Positions 1 to 8,282 are shown, numbered from the stretch's first letter. The stretch is 64,000 bases of DNA from Demequina muriae (GCF_030418295.1 NZ_JAUHQA010000001.1:2696220-2760219), one strand, 5' to 3'. Numbers and translations are program-made. The notes: generated by a model from the letters alone, not told the origin.

Positions 1-2
1 TC

Positions 3-1298
3 GGAACGATGCTTCGCTACACCGAAGGAGAGGAGGGCGTCCTCATCCCCGACAGCGACTATCTGCTGACTCTCGACGCCGACAGCGTGCTGCTGCGCGA
101 GTACTGCCTGCGCCTGGTGCACCATCTCGAGATGCCCGGCAACGAACGCGTGGGCGTGATCCAGACGCCCTACTCCGCGTTCCGCGGCGCGCCCACGCGA
201 CTCGAGCGCATCGCCGCCGCGACCACCGACATCCAGCACATCCTGCACCAGGGACTCACGTACTTCGACGCCACCTTCTGGGTCGGGGCGAACGCCGTCA
301 TCCGGAAGGCAGCCCTGAACGACATCGTCGAGATCTCGTTCGTCGGGGGTCAGGAAGTCCGGCGCTACGTCCAGGACCGCACGGTCATCGAGGACACCGA
401 GTCGAGCATCGACCTCGTGGCGCACGGGTGGAGCCTGTACAACTACCCCGAGCGGCTCAGCTACAGCGCGACGCCGCCCGACTTCGGATCGCTCGCCGTT
501 CAGCGCGCGCGGTGGGCCAACGGGGGCCTTCTCATCGCGCCCAAGTTCCGACGTCTCATCAAGAGCCGCCGCAAGGAGGGCGACCGCATCCGCCGCGCGT
601 CGATCATCCTGCGCACCAACTACATGGCGTCGATCTCATGGGCCAGCATCGGCCTCGTGGTCCTGCTGACCTTCCCCTTCGATGACCGACTGCTCAGCCC
701 GATCATCGTCGCGGCGGCGCTGCCCTACTTCCTTGCGATGTCGTACGACTTCCGCAGGCTCGGGTACAAGCGCTCCGACATCTTCAGGGTGTATGCGTTC
801 AACTTGATCCTGCTCCCCGTCAACCTCGCAGGGACGTTCAAGTCATTGCAGCAGGCGGCGGCCAAGTCCAAGATCGCGTTCGCGAGGACGCCCAAGGTCG
901 CCAATCGCACCGCCGCCCCTGCGCTCTACATCCTGGCCGCGTACGCCATCGCGATCTTCTCGTTCTACACGGTGGCGAACGACATCCGGACGGAGAACTG
1001 GAGCCACGCCGCCTTCGCCGCGTTCAACGGCGTGCTCACCACGTACGCCATCGGGGCCTTCATCGGCTTCCGCAACTCGATCGCGGATCTGGTGCTGGGC
1101 GCGGTGCACTGGGTGCAGGTTCCACGGCGACCGAAGCTGGCCGACGCCACACCTCAGGCGACCGAGAACGAGTGGGAGTCGATCCTGTACTTCGGACCTG
1201 ACCACGACCCCACCTCGGACGCTCCCCCGCCGGTCGCCATGACCACGACTGCTCCGCCTCGCCACGGCGACACCCGCTCCCGTCAGCGCACCTCGTGA
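3..1298 (+). CDS. Processive family-2 glycosyltransferase (cellulose synthase/PgaC-like), 5' truncated
   Basis: The frame is open to the window edge, so the N-terminus with the nucleotide-binding start of the GT-A fold is missing. Numbering from the first visible Met, a DxD motif (TLDADS, D23/D25) that would bind metal and UDP-sugar is followed by an acidic VIEDTES motif near residue 128 and a QRARW motif (Q165-W169). The last is the Q-x-x-R-W signature of processive beta-glycosyltransferases. The C-terminal half has at least four hydrophobic segments, near residues 200-225, 230-245, 300-320 and 335-357, consistent with a synthase that extrudes polymer. The product sugar cannot be read from sequence. 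It abuts a GH18-like gene, which suggests linked synthesis and trimming of a surface polysaccharide. Confidence 0.85.
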   Translation, partial: GTMLRYTEGEEGVLIPDSDYLLTLDADSVLLREYCLRLVHHLEMPGNERVGVIQTPYSAFRGAPTRLERIAAATTDIQHILHQGLTYFDATFWVGANAVIRKAALNDIVEISFVGGQEVRRYVQDRTVIEDTESSIDLVAHGWSLYNYPERLSYSATPPDFGSLAVQRARWANGGLLIAPKFRRLIKSRRKEGDRIRRASIILRTNYMASISWASIGLVVLLTFPFDDRLLSPIIVAAALPYFLAMSYDFRRLGYKRSDIFRVYAFNLILLPVNLAGTFKSLQQAAAKSKIAFARTPKVANRTAAPALYILAAYAIAIFSFYTVANDIRTENWSHAAFAAFNGVLTTYAIGAFIGFRNSIADLVLGAVHWVQVPRRPKLADATPQATENEWESILYFGPDHDPTSDAPPPVAMTTTAPPRHGDTRSRQRTS

Positions 1299-1312
1299 AT
1301 CAGGAACCCACC

Positions 1313-2869
1313 ATGACCAGCCTTCCCTCCGCCCCGACTCCACGCCGGACGCGCGTGTCCTTGCTGAGGCTTGGAGTCCTGCTGCTCACCGTCGGCCTCA
1401 CCGGGTGGTTCGGATTCCAGGCCATCTCCGCCGTCGCCTTGGGCCCCGCCAAGCCCGGGCCATCGACCTTCAGTGGCTACGTCGACGTGACGGCCACCCC
1501 CAGCTACGCGTTCGAGACCCCCGACGGCCCTGCGCAGTCGGACGTCACCTTGGCGTTCGTGGTCTCCGACACCCAGGATCCGTGCGTCCCGAGCTGGGGC
1601 GCGTACTACTCGCTCGATTCCGCCGCCGCAGATCTCGAGCTCGACCGCCGTGTGCGGCAGCTCCGCGAGGTGGGTGGCGACGTGCGCGTCTCGTTCGGCG
1701 GCCAGGCCAACAGCGAGTTGGCCGTGGGCTGCACCGACCCCGACGGTCTTCTCGACGCCTATCGCTCCGTCGTCGAGCGCTACAGCCTCACCACGATCGA
1801 CCTCGACATCGAAGGCGGTGCGCTTGACGACACCGCGAGCATCGCGCGGCGTGCGGTGGCCATCGCCACGCTCCAGGATGAGCGCCTGGCGGACGACGGG
1901 CTCGCCGTCTGGCTCACTCTGCCGGTGGGGCCCACCGGGCTCACCGCAGCCGGGGAGCAGGTCGTCTCCCAGATGCTCGCCGCCGGCGTCGATCTTGCCG
2001 GCGTGAATGGCATGACGATGAACCTCGGGGTGCCGACGACCGCGAGCCAGCCGCAGTCCGACGTCATCATCGACTCGGCGACGGCGCTCCACGACCAGGT
2101 CTCCGCTCTCCACGAGCAGGTCGGGATCTCCTTGACCGAGACGCAGGCGTGGGGCAAGGTCGGCATCACCCCGATGATCGGCCAGAACGACATCCCCAAC
2201 GAGCGGTTCACCCTGGCAGATGCCGCGATCGTCAATCAGTTCGCGCGCGACACCGGCGTCGGCCTCGTGTCGATGTGGTCTCTGAATCGCGATGGCACGT
2301 GCACTGCCCCGTTGCCGTCCGTGCTCACGGTCGTGCAGACCTCGTGCAGCGGTGTCGACCAGGGCGGCCAGCTCTTCGCGGAGGCCTTGGCAGTCGACCT
2401 GCCGAGCAGCAGCGCCGGCGTCACGTCCGGCGAATCCCCCGCGCCGGTCGCCTCGCCGCCCGCGGCACCGGCCACGCCGCAGGTGGTGGACGACCCGGAG
2501 ACGAGCCCCTACCCCATCTGGGATCCGCTGGGCACCTACCCGGCCGGCACCAAGATCGTCTGGCGCCAGCAGGTGTACGAGGCGAAGTTCTGGACCAGCG
2601 GCTTCGCGCCGGACTCGGCGGTCGCCAACGCCGCCGACTCGCCCTGGTCGCTGCTCGGGCCGGTGCTTCCGGGAGACACCCCGGCGCCTCTCCCGACGCT
2701 GCCCGAGGGCAGCTACCCGCAGTGGGACGAGGAGGAGGTCTACACGGCCGGTTCTCGCGTGCAGCTGGGGCTCGTGCCGTACGAGGCCAAGTGGTGGACC
2801 CAGGGCATCGAGCCAGGCGTGTCGGTCGAGGGCGGGACGCCGTGGGTGCTGGTGATGCCGGCACGATAG
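1313..2869 (+). CDS. Membrane-anchored GH18-like glycosidase with two carbohydrate-binding modules
   Basis: The protein is 518 aa from ATG 1313, chosen because AGGAA lies a few bases upstream; a GTG at 1295 overlapping the previous stop is the alternative. One hydrophobic segment at about residues 17-39 has no obvious cleavage site and looks like a signal anchor. The catalytic region carries IDLDIEGG (D163, D165, E167), the D-x-D-x-E signature of GH18 in which the Glu is the acid/base. A Pro/Ala-rich linker near 380-398 leads to two similar modules near 400-450 and 468-515. Each has the W...Y..G..V....YEAK.W pattern of CBM5/12 chitin-binding domains. It may trim or bind the polymer of the neighbouring glycosyltransferase or attack chitin; sequence alone cannot decide. 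Confidence 0.8.
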   Translation: MTSLPSAPTPRRTRVSLLRLGVLLLTVGLTGWFGFQAISAVALGPAKPGPSTFSGYVDVTATPSYAFETPDGPAQSDVTLAFVVSDTQDPCVPSWGAYYSLDSAAADLELDRRVRQLREVGGDVRVSFGGQANSELAVGCTDPDGLLDAYRSVVERYSLTTIDLDIEGGALDDTASIARRAVAIATLQDERLADDGLAVWLTLPVGPTGLTAAGEQVVSQMLAAGVDLAGVNGMTMNLGVPTTASQPQSDVIIDSATALHDQVSALHEQVGISLTETQAWGKVGITPMIGQNDIPNERFTLADAAIVNQFARDTGVGLVSMWSLNRDGTCTAPLPSVLTVVQTSCSGVDQGGQLFAEALAVDLPSSSAGVTSGESPAPVASPPAAPATPQVVDDPETSPYPIWDPLGTYPAGTKIVWRQQVYEAKFWTSGFAPDSAVANAADSPWSLLGPVLPGDTPAPLPTLPEGSYPQWDEEEVYTAGSRVQLGLVPYEAKWWTQGIEPGVSVEGGTPWVLVMPAR

Positions 2870-2938
2870 CCGGCGGACCCATCGATCCCTGACGCGCAGC
2901 CCCCGGGCGGCCAGTCCGGCGAACCGGGGGTGCGCGGC

Positions 2939-2991
2939 CCGTGCAGCGCATCATGCACGGCACCATGCATGGCTCGAGTCACGTTGCACGG
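2939..2991. promoter_or_regulatory. Cluster of TGCAYGG / CCRTGCA half-sites (putative operator)
   Basis: Within 53 bp there are CCGTGCA (2939-2945), TGCACGG (2954-2960), a perfect palindrome CCATGCATGG (2963-2972) and TGCACGG (2985-2991). The first two form an inverted repeat with an 8-nt spacer. The cluster lies 45-100 bp before the SWEET-like gene, where a regulator would bind. The same half-sites form an inverted repeat before the methyltransferase at 5088. The cognate factor is unknown; the LuxR-type regulator encoded between them is the obvious candidate. Confidence 0.5.
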
Positions 2992-3023
2992 ATCGACCGA
3001 TGCGGCACAGCCGTTCGTCCTCC

Positions 3024-3029
3024 TACCGT
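3024..3029 (+). promoter_or_regulatory. -10 hexamer TACCGT, leaderless-type
   Basis: TACCGT lies 7 nt before ATG 3037 and there is no Shine-Dalgarno sequence. This fits leaderless transcription and supports that start over the in-frame GTG at 2941. Confidence 0.45.
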
Positions 3030-3036
3030 CGATGCC

Positions 3037-3381
3037 ATGGATGTCTGGCTCCTGGCAGGTTCGGTGTCGACCGCGCTCTTCGCGGCCGCCAACGTTCCCA
3101 TGCTCGCCAAGGCCGTGCGCACCCGCGACCTGTCGTCCTACAGCCTCCCGTCACTCATGGTGTCGAACGTGGCGAACGTCATCCACACGGTCTACGTCGT
3201 GTCGCTTCCGTGGGGACCCATCTGGGTGCTCCATGGCTTCTACCTGATCACGATGGCGGCGATGGCGACCCTCTACCTCGCGGGCGCGAAGCACCCCTCT
3301 GCTCTGCCCGGCGAGCCCCATCTCCACGGCGTTAGCATGAGCCATGCCCGCGACGCCGGCTCCGACCGCACCCGCCCATGA
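3037..3381 (+). CDS. Small three-helix membrane protein, SemiSWEET/PQ-loop-like
   Basis: The product is 114 aa. Three hydrophobic segments lie near residues 3-22, 33-54 and 60-84, with a Pro in helix 1 (AAANVPML). The size and helix count match bacterial SemiSWEET/PQ-loop sugar transporters, which work as dimers. A PQ dipeptide is not present and the assignment rests on architecture. The last 38 nt overlap the start of the LuxR-type gene, so the two are likely co-expressed, although each has its own -10-like hexamer. A hydrophilic tail follows helix 3. Confidence 0.6.
   Translation: MDVWLLAGSVSTALFAAANVPMLAKAVRTRDLSSYSLPSLMVSNVANVIHTVYVVSLPWGPIWVLHGFYLITMAAMATLYLAGAKHPSALPGEPHLHGVSMSHARDAGSDRTRP
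3333..3338 (+). promoter_or_regulatory. -10 hexamer TAGCAT, leaderless-type
   Basis: TAGCAT sits 5 nt before ATG 3344, inside the upstream SWEET-like gene. It would allow separate leaderless transcription of the regulator. Confidence 0.4.
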
Positions 3382-4972
3382 GGCATATGCGCGTCGAGAG
3401 TGGCTGGCGGCGGCGCAGCACTTCGAGTCGTCGGCGACCACCGGGACGCTCACAGCCGATGACGTCACCGCATGGAGCCGCGCCGCGTGGTGGCTCGGGC
3501 GCCCTGACGAGGCCCTGACCCTCGCTGAGCGCGCATACGGACAGCTGCGCGACGCAGGACGCGAGGAGGACGCCATCGCCACCGCGCTGCGCATCGCGCT
3601 CGTGAGGGCGACGCGCGGGGACGTGACCGTCGGCGCGGCGTGGTGGCGGCGCGCCCAGGGGCTGCTCCGCGATCGACCCGACGGTCCGCTGCACGCGTAC
3701 TCCACGTATCTCGACACCTCGCTCGGGCTGACGACCGACGGCAGCACATGGTCGCCGTCCAGCGTCGCGCGTCTCGCCGAACTGAGCCGCAGCGTGCGGA
3801 GCCCCGAGGTCGAGATCCTCAGCCAGGTGGTCTCGGGAATGGCCGCTATCGCCACGGGCGACATGGCGCGCGGCTTCGAGCTGCTCGACGAAGCGATGCT
3901 GGGAGTGGTCACCGACGAACTCGAGCCGGAGTGGGGCGGGGACGTCCTGTGCACCACCATCCACGCGTGCCACGAGCTCGCCGACCTGCGCAGGATGAGC
4001 GACTGGACGCGGTCGACGGAGGCATGGGCCGCGCGGTTCGGGTCCGACGCGGTCTACGCGGGCGTCTGTCGCGTGCATCGACTTGAGCTCCGCTCGATCG
4101 AAGGTCAGTGGCCAGCCGTCGAAGACGACCTGGTGCGCGAGTGCGCTGCACTGGAGGACGGCAACGCGTGGATCGCCGGCGAGGGCTGGTATCAGCTGGG
4201 CGAGCTCAAGAGGCACCAGGGTGACATCGCTGCGGCGCGTGAGGCCTATGGGCGTGCCCGCTCGTGCGGCATCGATCCGGTCCCTGGCGAAGCTCTCCTG
4301 GTGCTGGAGGAAGGTGCTCCGGGGCGTGCGCTGTCGATGGTCAAGTACGCACTCGAGGGGCGCAGCCCTCTCGCACGCGTGAGGCTCCTGCGACCAGGAA
4401 CCGAGATCGCCCTCGCCGCCGCCGACCTTGCGATCGCGCACGTCTGGGCAGAGGAGCTGCGAGGCGCCGCGCGACGGTGGACGAGCCCCGGCTTCGCGGC
4501 GTGGGCCGATGCGGCGGACGGCATGATCGCGCTCCGTGACGGTCGCGGCGACGTCGCCGCAGCCTTCTTCTCAGCTGCTGTCGACTATCACCACAGGCAT
4601 CGGCAGCGGTGCGAGCACGCACGCGCGCTGGCCTGGCTCGCCGCCTCGTACGACGCCTCAGGAAACGCGGATGCGGCCGACCATGCGCGTGACATGGCCG
4701 CGGAGCAGTTCAGGACCTTGGGGGCGCTCGCCCGAGTGACGGTCGACGTCGGCGGCACGCCGGACACCGGCCCGCTCACCGCGCGGGAAGCCGAGGTCCT
4801 GGCCGCGGTCGCACAGGGCGCATCGAATCGCGAGGTCGCTGAGCGTCTCTTCATCAGCGACAAGACCGTGGGCCGTCACCTCGCCAACATCTACGTCAAG
4901 CTCGACGTCGGCACGAGGACTGCGGCCGCGGCGTGGTGGCGCGACGGCGCGGGGGCTCGTGCGCGCGAGTGA
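3344..4972 (+). CDS. LuxR-type transcriptional regulator with a large helical sensor region
   Basis: The 542-aa protein has a clear C-terminal LuxR/NarL helix-turn-helix at about residues 476-535 (LTAREAEVLAAVAQG, then SNREVAERLFISDKTVGRHL). The first 460 residues are Ala- and Leu-rich helical sequence resembling TPR-like sensor arms of LAL regulators. No Walker A motif is visible, so it is not a full MalT-type STAND ATPase. It overlaps the SWEET-like gene and precedes a methyltransferase. TGCAYGG inverted repeats flank this block on both sides, which suggests it controls both neighbours; that is inference. Ligand unknown. Confidence 0.8.
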   Translation: MPATPAPTAPAHEAYARREWLAAAQHFESSATTGTLTADDVTAWSRAAWWLGRPDEALTLAERAYGQLRDAGREEDAIATALRIALVRATRGDVTVGAAWWRRAQGLLRDRPDGPLHAYSTYLDTSLGLTTDGSTWSPSSVARLAELSRSVRSPEVEILSQVVSGMAAIATGDMARGFELLDEAMLGVVTDELEPEWGGDVLCTTIHACHELADLRRMSDWTRSTEAWAARFGSDAVYAGVCRVHRLELRSIEGQWPAVEDDLVRECAALEDGNAWIAGEGWYQLGELKRHQGDIAAAREAYGRARSCGIDPVPGEALLVLEEGAPGRALSMVKYALEGRSPLARVRLLRPGTEIALAAADLAIAHVWAEELRGAARRWTSPGFAAWADAADGMIALRDGRGDVAAAFFSAAVDYHHRHRQRCEHARALAWLAASYDASGNADAADHARDMAAEQFRTLGALARVTVDVGGTPDTGPLTAREAEVLAAVAQGASNREVAERLFISDKTVGRHLANIYVKLDVGTRTAAAAWWRDGAGARARE

Positions 4973-4981
4973 CCTGCAGTG

Positions 4982-5014
4982 AACCATGCAGACCGCCTGA
5001 GGAAATGCACGGTT
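4982..5014. promoter_or_regulatory. Inverted repeat AACCATGCA-N15-TGCACGGTT upstream of methyltransferase
   Basis: AACCATGCA (4982-4990) and TGCACGGTT (5006-5014) form an imperfect 9-bp inverted repeat with one mismatch and a 15-nt spacer. The core TGCAYGG half-site is the same as in the cluster at 2939-2991. It lies 74-106 bp upstream of ATG 5088, upstream of a TAGCGT -10-like hexamer (5045-5050). Putative activator or repressor site. Confidence 0.5.
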
Positions 5015-5034
5015 CGGACGATGTGCCGGGCCGC

Positions 5035-5077
5035 CACGTCGACATAGCGTGCGATCACGTTCACATTCACGTCGACA
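5035..5077 (+). repeat. Direct repeats CACGTCGACA
   Basis: CACGTCGACA occurs at 5035-5044 and 5068-5077, 33 bp apart (about three helical turns). A degenerate copy, CACGTTCACA, lies between them at 5056-5065. They flank the probable -10 TAGCGT (5045-5050) in the 5' region of the methyltransferase gene and could be further regulator sites. Confidence 0.4.
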
Positions 5078-5087
5078 GGAGTCCCCC

Positions 5088-6224
5088 ATGCCATCCACCC
5101 AGACCACCACCAGTACCCTCCACGCCGCCGATCCGGACGAGGCGATCGATGCCACTGCCGCCCCGACGGCCGAGGAGTTCGCCGACCGCGTCCTGACAGC
5201 GACGCTCGGCTGGGTCGAGATGATGTCGATCCACCTGGGCGATCAACTGGGCTGGTACGAGGTGCTCTCCCTGCACGACTCCATCACGGCGAGCGAGCTC
5301 GCGTTCCGCACGTCCTCCTCCACGCGCTATGCCCACGAGTGGCTCGAGCAGCAGGCGGCCTACGGCATCCTCGCGGTGGTCGAGACGGCCGATGCTCCAG
5401 CGAAGCGGCGCTATGCCCTTCCGTCAGGCGCGGCCGAGGTGCTCACCGACCGCAGAAGTCAGGCGTACATGGCGCCGATGGCACGGATTCTTGCCGCGGC
5501 GGCCGCGCAGATGCCTGCGCTGGTGGATGCGTACCGCGCCGGCACGGGAGTCAGCTGGGCCCAGTTCGGTGATCACGCGTGGCAGTCCCAGGCCGATCTC
5601 AACCGTCCTTGGCTCGGCGAGGTCCCCACCGTCTTCGCGCGTCACCAGCGGCTGCACAAGACGCTCTCAAGGCCAGGCGCGCGGATCGCTGACGTCGGGA
5701 CCGGAGCGGGCTGGTCCGCGATCGCACTGGCGAAGGCGTACCCAGGACTGATGGTGGAGGGGTTCGATGTCGACGCTCCGTCGATCGAGGCCGCTCGCGC
5801 GCAGGCCGACCGTTCTGGCGTCGCCGACCGGGTGACCTTCCACCTCGCGGATGCGGCGAGTCTGGCTGACCATGGGTCGTTCGACGGCGTGGTCGCGTTC
5901 GAGTGCATCCACGACATGCCCGACCCCGAGAGCGTGCTGGAGGCCATGCGCCGAGCGGTCACCGCGGACGGCTTCGTGGTGGTCATGGACGAGGCAGTCG
6001 CGGAGGAGTTCGAGGCCGACGCCGGGCCCGTCGAGCGCTTGATGTACGGGTTCAGCCTATTCATCTGCCTCCCGGATGGTCTGTCGCACGAGACCAGCGC
6101 TGCGACAGGAACGGTGATGCGGCCGTCGACCCTGCGCCGCTACGCCACCGCAGCGGGATTCTCGGACGTCTCGGTGCTCGAGGATGACTTCGGGTTCTGG
6201 CGGTTCTACGACCTTCACCAGTAG
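5088..6224 (+). CDS. Class I SAM-dependent methyltransferase, Rv2258c-like (copy 1)
   Basis: The product is 378 aa. ATG 5088 has an AGGAG Shine-Dalgarno 6 nt upstream; the frame is also open from an ATG at 5049. Residues ~30-110 form a winged-helix-like dimerisation region (GDQLGWYEVL, SSTRYAHEWLEQQAAYGIL). A Rossmann methyltransferase follows with SAM motif I ADVGTGAGWS near residue 202, then VEGFDVD and FECIHDMPDP. The C-terminus has a characteristic LMYGFSLFICLPDG motif. A close paralogue lies at 15925-16992. Substrate unknown; such proteins in actinobacteria methylate small molecules or have no known target. Placed after a LuxR-type regulator. Confidence 0.85.
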   Translation: MPSTQTTTSTLHAADPDEAIDATAAPTAEEFADRVLTATLGWVEMMSIHLGDQLGWYEVLSLHDSITASELAFRTSSSTRYAHEWLEQQAAYGILAVVETADAPAKRRYALPSGAAEVLTDRRSQAYMAPMARILAAAAAQMPALVDAYRAGTGVSWAQFGDHAWQSQADLNRPWLGEVPTVFARHQRLHKTLSRPGARIADVGTGAGWSAIALAKAYPGLMVEGFDVDAPSIEAARAQADRSGVADRVTFHLADAASLADHGSFDGVVAFECIHDMPDPESVLEAMRRAVTADGFVVVMDEAVAEEFEADAGPVERLMYGFSLFICLPDGLSHETSAATGTVMRPSTLRRYATAAGFSDVSVLEDDFGFWRFYDLHQ

Positions 6225-6276
6225 TCACCGCCAGGTGTGCCCGTCGTCCCTGCCGAGAGAGTCACCGGCCGCACGC

Positions 6277-6768
6277 TCACACGGAGAGCGCCCCTCCCGC
6301 TGGAGGGGCGCTCTCCTGCGCGGCGCGCCAGAGCCGCTGGCTCGCCTCGGAGGTCCCCGCCGCGTGCGTCTGCTGCCAGTTCAGCCCGCCGCGCGCGAAG
6401 GTGGCAAGCACCCCCGAGGGAACCTCTGCATCGGCCGTCGGTGACGTCAGCCACCGACACGGCCGCACATGGACCAGGTCGGCGCGGATCGCGGCCGCGC
6501 TCTCGTCATAGGCCCATGCGCCCTCGAGCCGACCCAACCAGTACCAGCCGTCGACGTCTCGCGTCCACACATATGCGCCGGAGGGTGCGTCGTCAAAGCG
6601 GCCGATGCGTCGCGCCAGGCGGTCATCGTGCTGCTCTCGCGCTTTTGCGATCGCGTCGTCGCGGGACACGGGCGGTGGGTCCAGCACGCCGCCGAGGCCG
6701 CACACGCGTGCGTTCAGCGCCCGCTCGACTCCGGCGCCGTCCGGGACGTCGGCTCGGCGCGAACGCAT
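6277..6768 (-). CDS. Conserved hypothetical protein, start uncertain
   Basis: The frame continues upstream to 6858, with ATGs at 6858, 6810 and 6768. I chose 6768 because the conserved-looking part begins just after it and a TATCGG hexamer precedes it; none has a good Shine-Dalgarno. From there it is 163 aa, soluble, with a Trp/Tyr-rich core (YVWTRDVDGWYWLGRLEGAW, HVRPCRWL, VLATFARGGLNWQQTH). I recognise this as a recurrent actinobacterial hypothetical type but cannot give a function. The codons for the last dozen residues lie in a perfect 15-bp hairpin (6283-6316), so its 3' end doubles as a terminator-like element facing the methyltransferase. Confidence 0.6.
   Translation of the reverse strand: MRSRRADVPDGAGVERALNARVCGLGGVLDPPPVSRDDAIAKAREQHDDRLARRIGRFDDAPSGAYVWTRDVDGWYWLGRLEGAWAYDESAAAIRADLVHVRPCRWLTSPTADAEVPSGVLATFARGGLNWQQTHAAGTSEASQRLWRAAQESAPPAGGALSV
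6283..6316. terminator. Perfect 15-bp hairpin, bidirectional terminator candidate within a coding end
   Basis: GGAGAGCGCCCCTCC (6283-6297), a CGCT tetraloop, and the exact complement (6302-6316) form a very stable stem. It lies 59 bp after the methyltransferase stop and inside the last codons of the convergent hypothetical gene. No U-tract follows in either direction. Confidence 0.6.
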
Positions 6769-6975
6769 CGGGGCCCGATACACGGGCGGCACGGTGAGGG
6801 GTGGGCACATGTGAGGTGCAACCACCCGTCCTCGTGGAGTCTTCCCGAGGAAACCCATGGTTCGAGGCGGGCAATGCCACGGTGACGCACGCGAAATATC
6901 GGGACAACGTGGGGCGTTTCACCCCCATCGTCGATGAGCGCGGTCCGCGCGAGTCCCTCAGAATCGGAGACCACC

Positions 6976-8022
6976 ATGGCACTCACCGCTGTCGCCCCCA
7001 GTGCAGTCCGCCTCCCCTTCGCCGATCGTGGTCCTGTCAGCGACGCCGTGATGCGTCACCTCAGCGGGTTGACGGACTTCGCGGATCACACGGAGCTGGC
7101 GAGACATGCGGTCGCCCGCACGCCAGACGCGTGTCGCGACGAGGACACCGCGCTTGCGCTGTTCGCGCTCTACGCCTCGTCGTACGGGTCGATCGGCCAG
7201 GTCGCCGCTGACCTGGAATGGGATGCCCGGCTGATCGCGACGCGACAGGTGCTGGAGGAGAGCCTCGAGAATGCGCTCCGGGCGACGGTGCCCGTGCCCG
7301 AGGCGCCCGCAGCTGACAAGGATGCAGTGTCCCGAGCGCTCTTCACACTGACCAAGCCGTCACCCGGACCGAGCCTGTCGCGTCACCTCGCCAAGAGGGC
7401 GACAGTGGAGCAGGCGAAGGAGTTCTTCGTGCAGCGCTCGGTGTACACCTTGCGCGAGGCGGACCCTCACTCGTGGGCCATCCCCCGCCTCCACGGGCGC
7501 GCCAAGGCGGCGCTGGTGGAGATCCAGGCCGACGAGTACGGAGGCGGCAGGGCGGACCACATGCACTCGGCGATGTTCGCAGCGGCGATGCGCGGGATGG
7601 GCCTGGACGACTCGTACGGCGCCTACGTCGACGCCGTCCCCGCTCTCACGCTGACCTCTCACAACATGATGTCGATGTTCGGGATCAACCGGCGCCTGGT
7701 CGGGGCGATCGTGGGGCATCTCGCCGCGTTCGAGATGACGTCGTCGATTCCGAGCCGCATGTACGCGGACGGGCTGCGCCGGCTCGGATTCGGCACGGAC
7801 GTCACGGACTACTTCGATGTCCATGTCGAGGCGGACGCGGTGCACGAGCAGATCGCCGGCCGTGATCTCGCCGGCGCACTCGCCGAGGATCGCCCAGAGG
7901 TGCTGAGCGACATCATGTTCGGCGCCGCCGCGTGCATGGCCGTCGACGGCTGGGTGGACGAGCACATCATGGAGGCATGGTCACGAGGCGACTCATCGTT
8001 GCGGACGGGGGTGCGCCTGTGA
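6976..8022 (+). CDS. Heme-oxygenase-like diiron protein (iron-containing redox enzyme family)
   Basis: The protein is 348 aa from ATG 6976, with GGAG about 6 nt upstream. The second half carries EIQADEYGGGR near residue 182 followed by MHSAMFAAAMRGMGLDD, the signature stretch of the Haem_oxygenas_2 (PF14518-type) fold in which Glu/Asp/His side chains bind two irons. Members of this fold include fatty-acid decarboxylases and N-oxygenases, but most actinobacterial ones are uncharacterised. Its stop overlaps the GTG start of the CDGSH protein (GTGA), so the two are translationally coupled and may exchange electrons. Confidence 0.8.
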   Translation: MALTAVAPSAVRLPFADRGPVSDAVMRHLSGLTDFADHTELARHAVARTPDACRDEDTALALFALYASSYGSIGQVAADLEWDARLIATRQVLEESLENALRATVPVPEAPAADKDAVSRALFTLTKPSPGPSLSRHLAKRATVEQAKEFFVQRSVYTLREADPHSWAIPRLHGRAKAALVEIQADEYGGGRADHMHSAMFAAAMRGMGLDDSYGAYVDAVPALTLTSHNMMSMFGINRRLVGAIVGHLAAFEMTSSIPSRMYADGLRRLGFGTDVTDYFDVHVEADAVHEQIAGRDLAGALAEDRPEVLSDIMFGAAACMAVDGWVDEHIMEAWSRGDSSLRTGVRL

Positions 8023-8219
8023 AGGACGAGCGCCCCACGATCACGGCGTATCCCGACGGCCCCCTGCTGCTCCGAGGCGACGTCGAGCTGGTGACCGCCG
8101 ACGGCGAGCCGATCGAACGCCACCGCCCCACGGTCGCACTGTGCCGCTGCGGGCTGTCGGCGATCAAGCCGTTCTGCGACGGCACCCACAAGCTGTCGAA
8201 CTTCCGCACTGAAGAGTGA
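8019..8219 (+). CDS. CDGSH-type [2Fe-2S] iron-sulfur protein
   Basis: The product is 66 aa. GTG 8019 overlaps the upstream TGA and has a G-rich ribosome-binding stretch just before it; an ATG at 7977 is possible but would extend into the upstream gene. The C-terminus has the complete 3Cys-1His ligand set of CDGSH (mitoNEET-like) proteins: C42, C44, C53 and H57, within KPFCDGTH. These clusters are redox-active and labile. Coupling to the diiron protein suggests it is its electron donor or iron-sulfur partner (inference). Confidence 0.9.
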   Translation: MKDERPTITAYPDGPLLLRGDVELVTADGEPIERHRPTVALCRCGLSAIKPFCDGTHKLSNFRTEE

Positions 8220-8282
8220 CGAACCCCGGTCGACCCCTCCCTCCTCGAGCGCCGTGGTGTCGTGAGGGGGTGGTCTCCCTCC

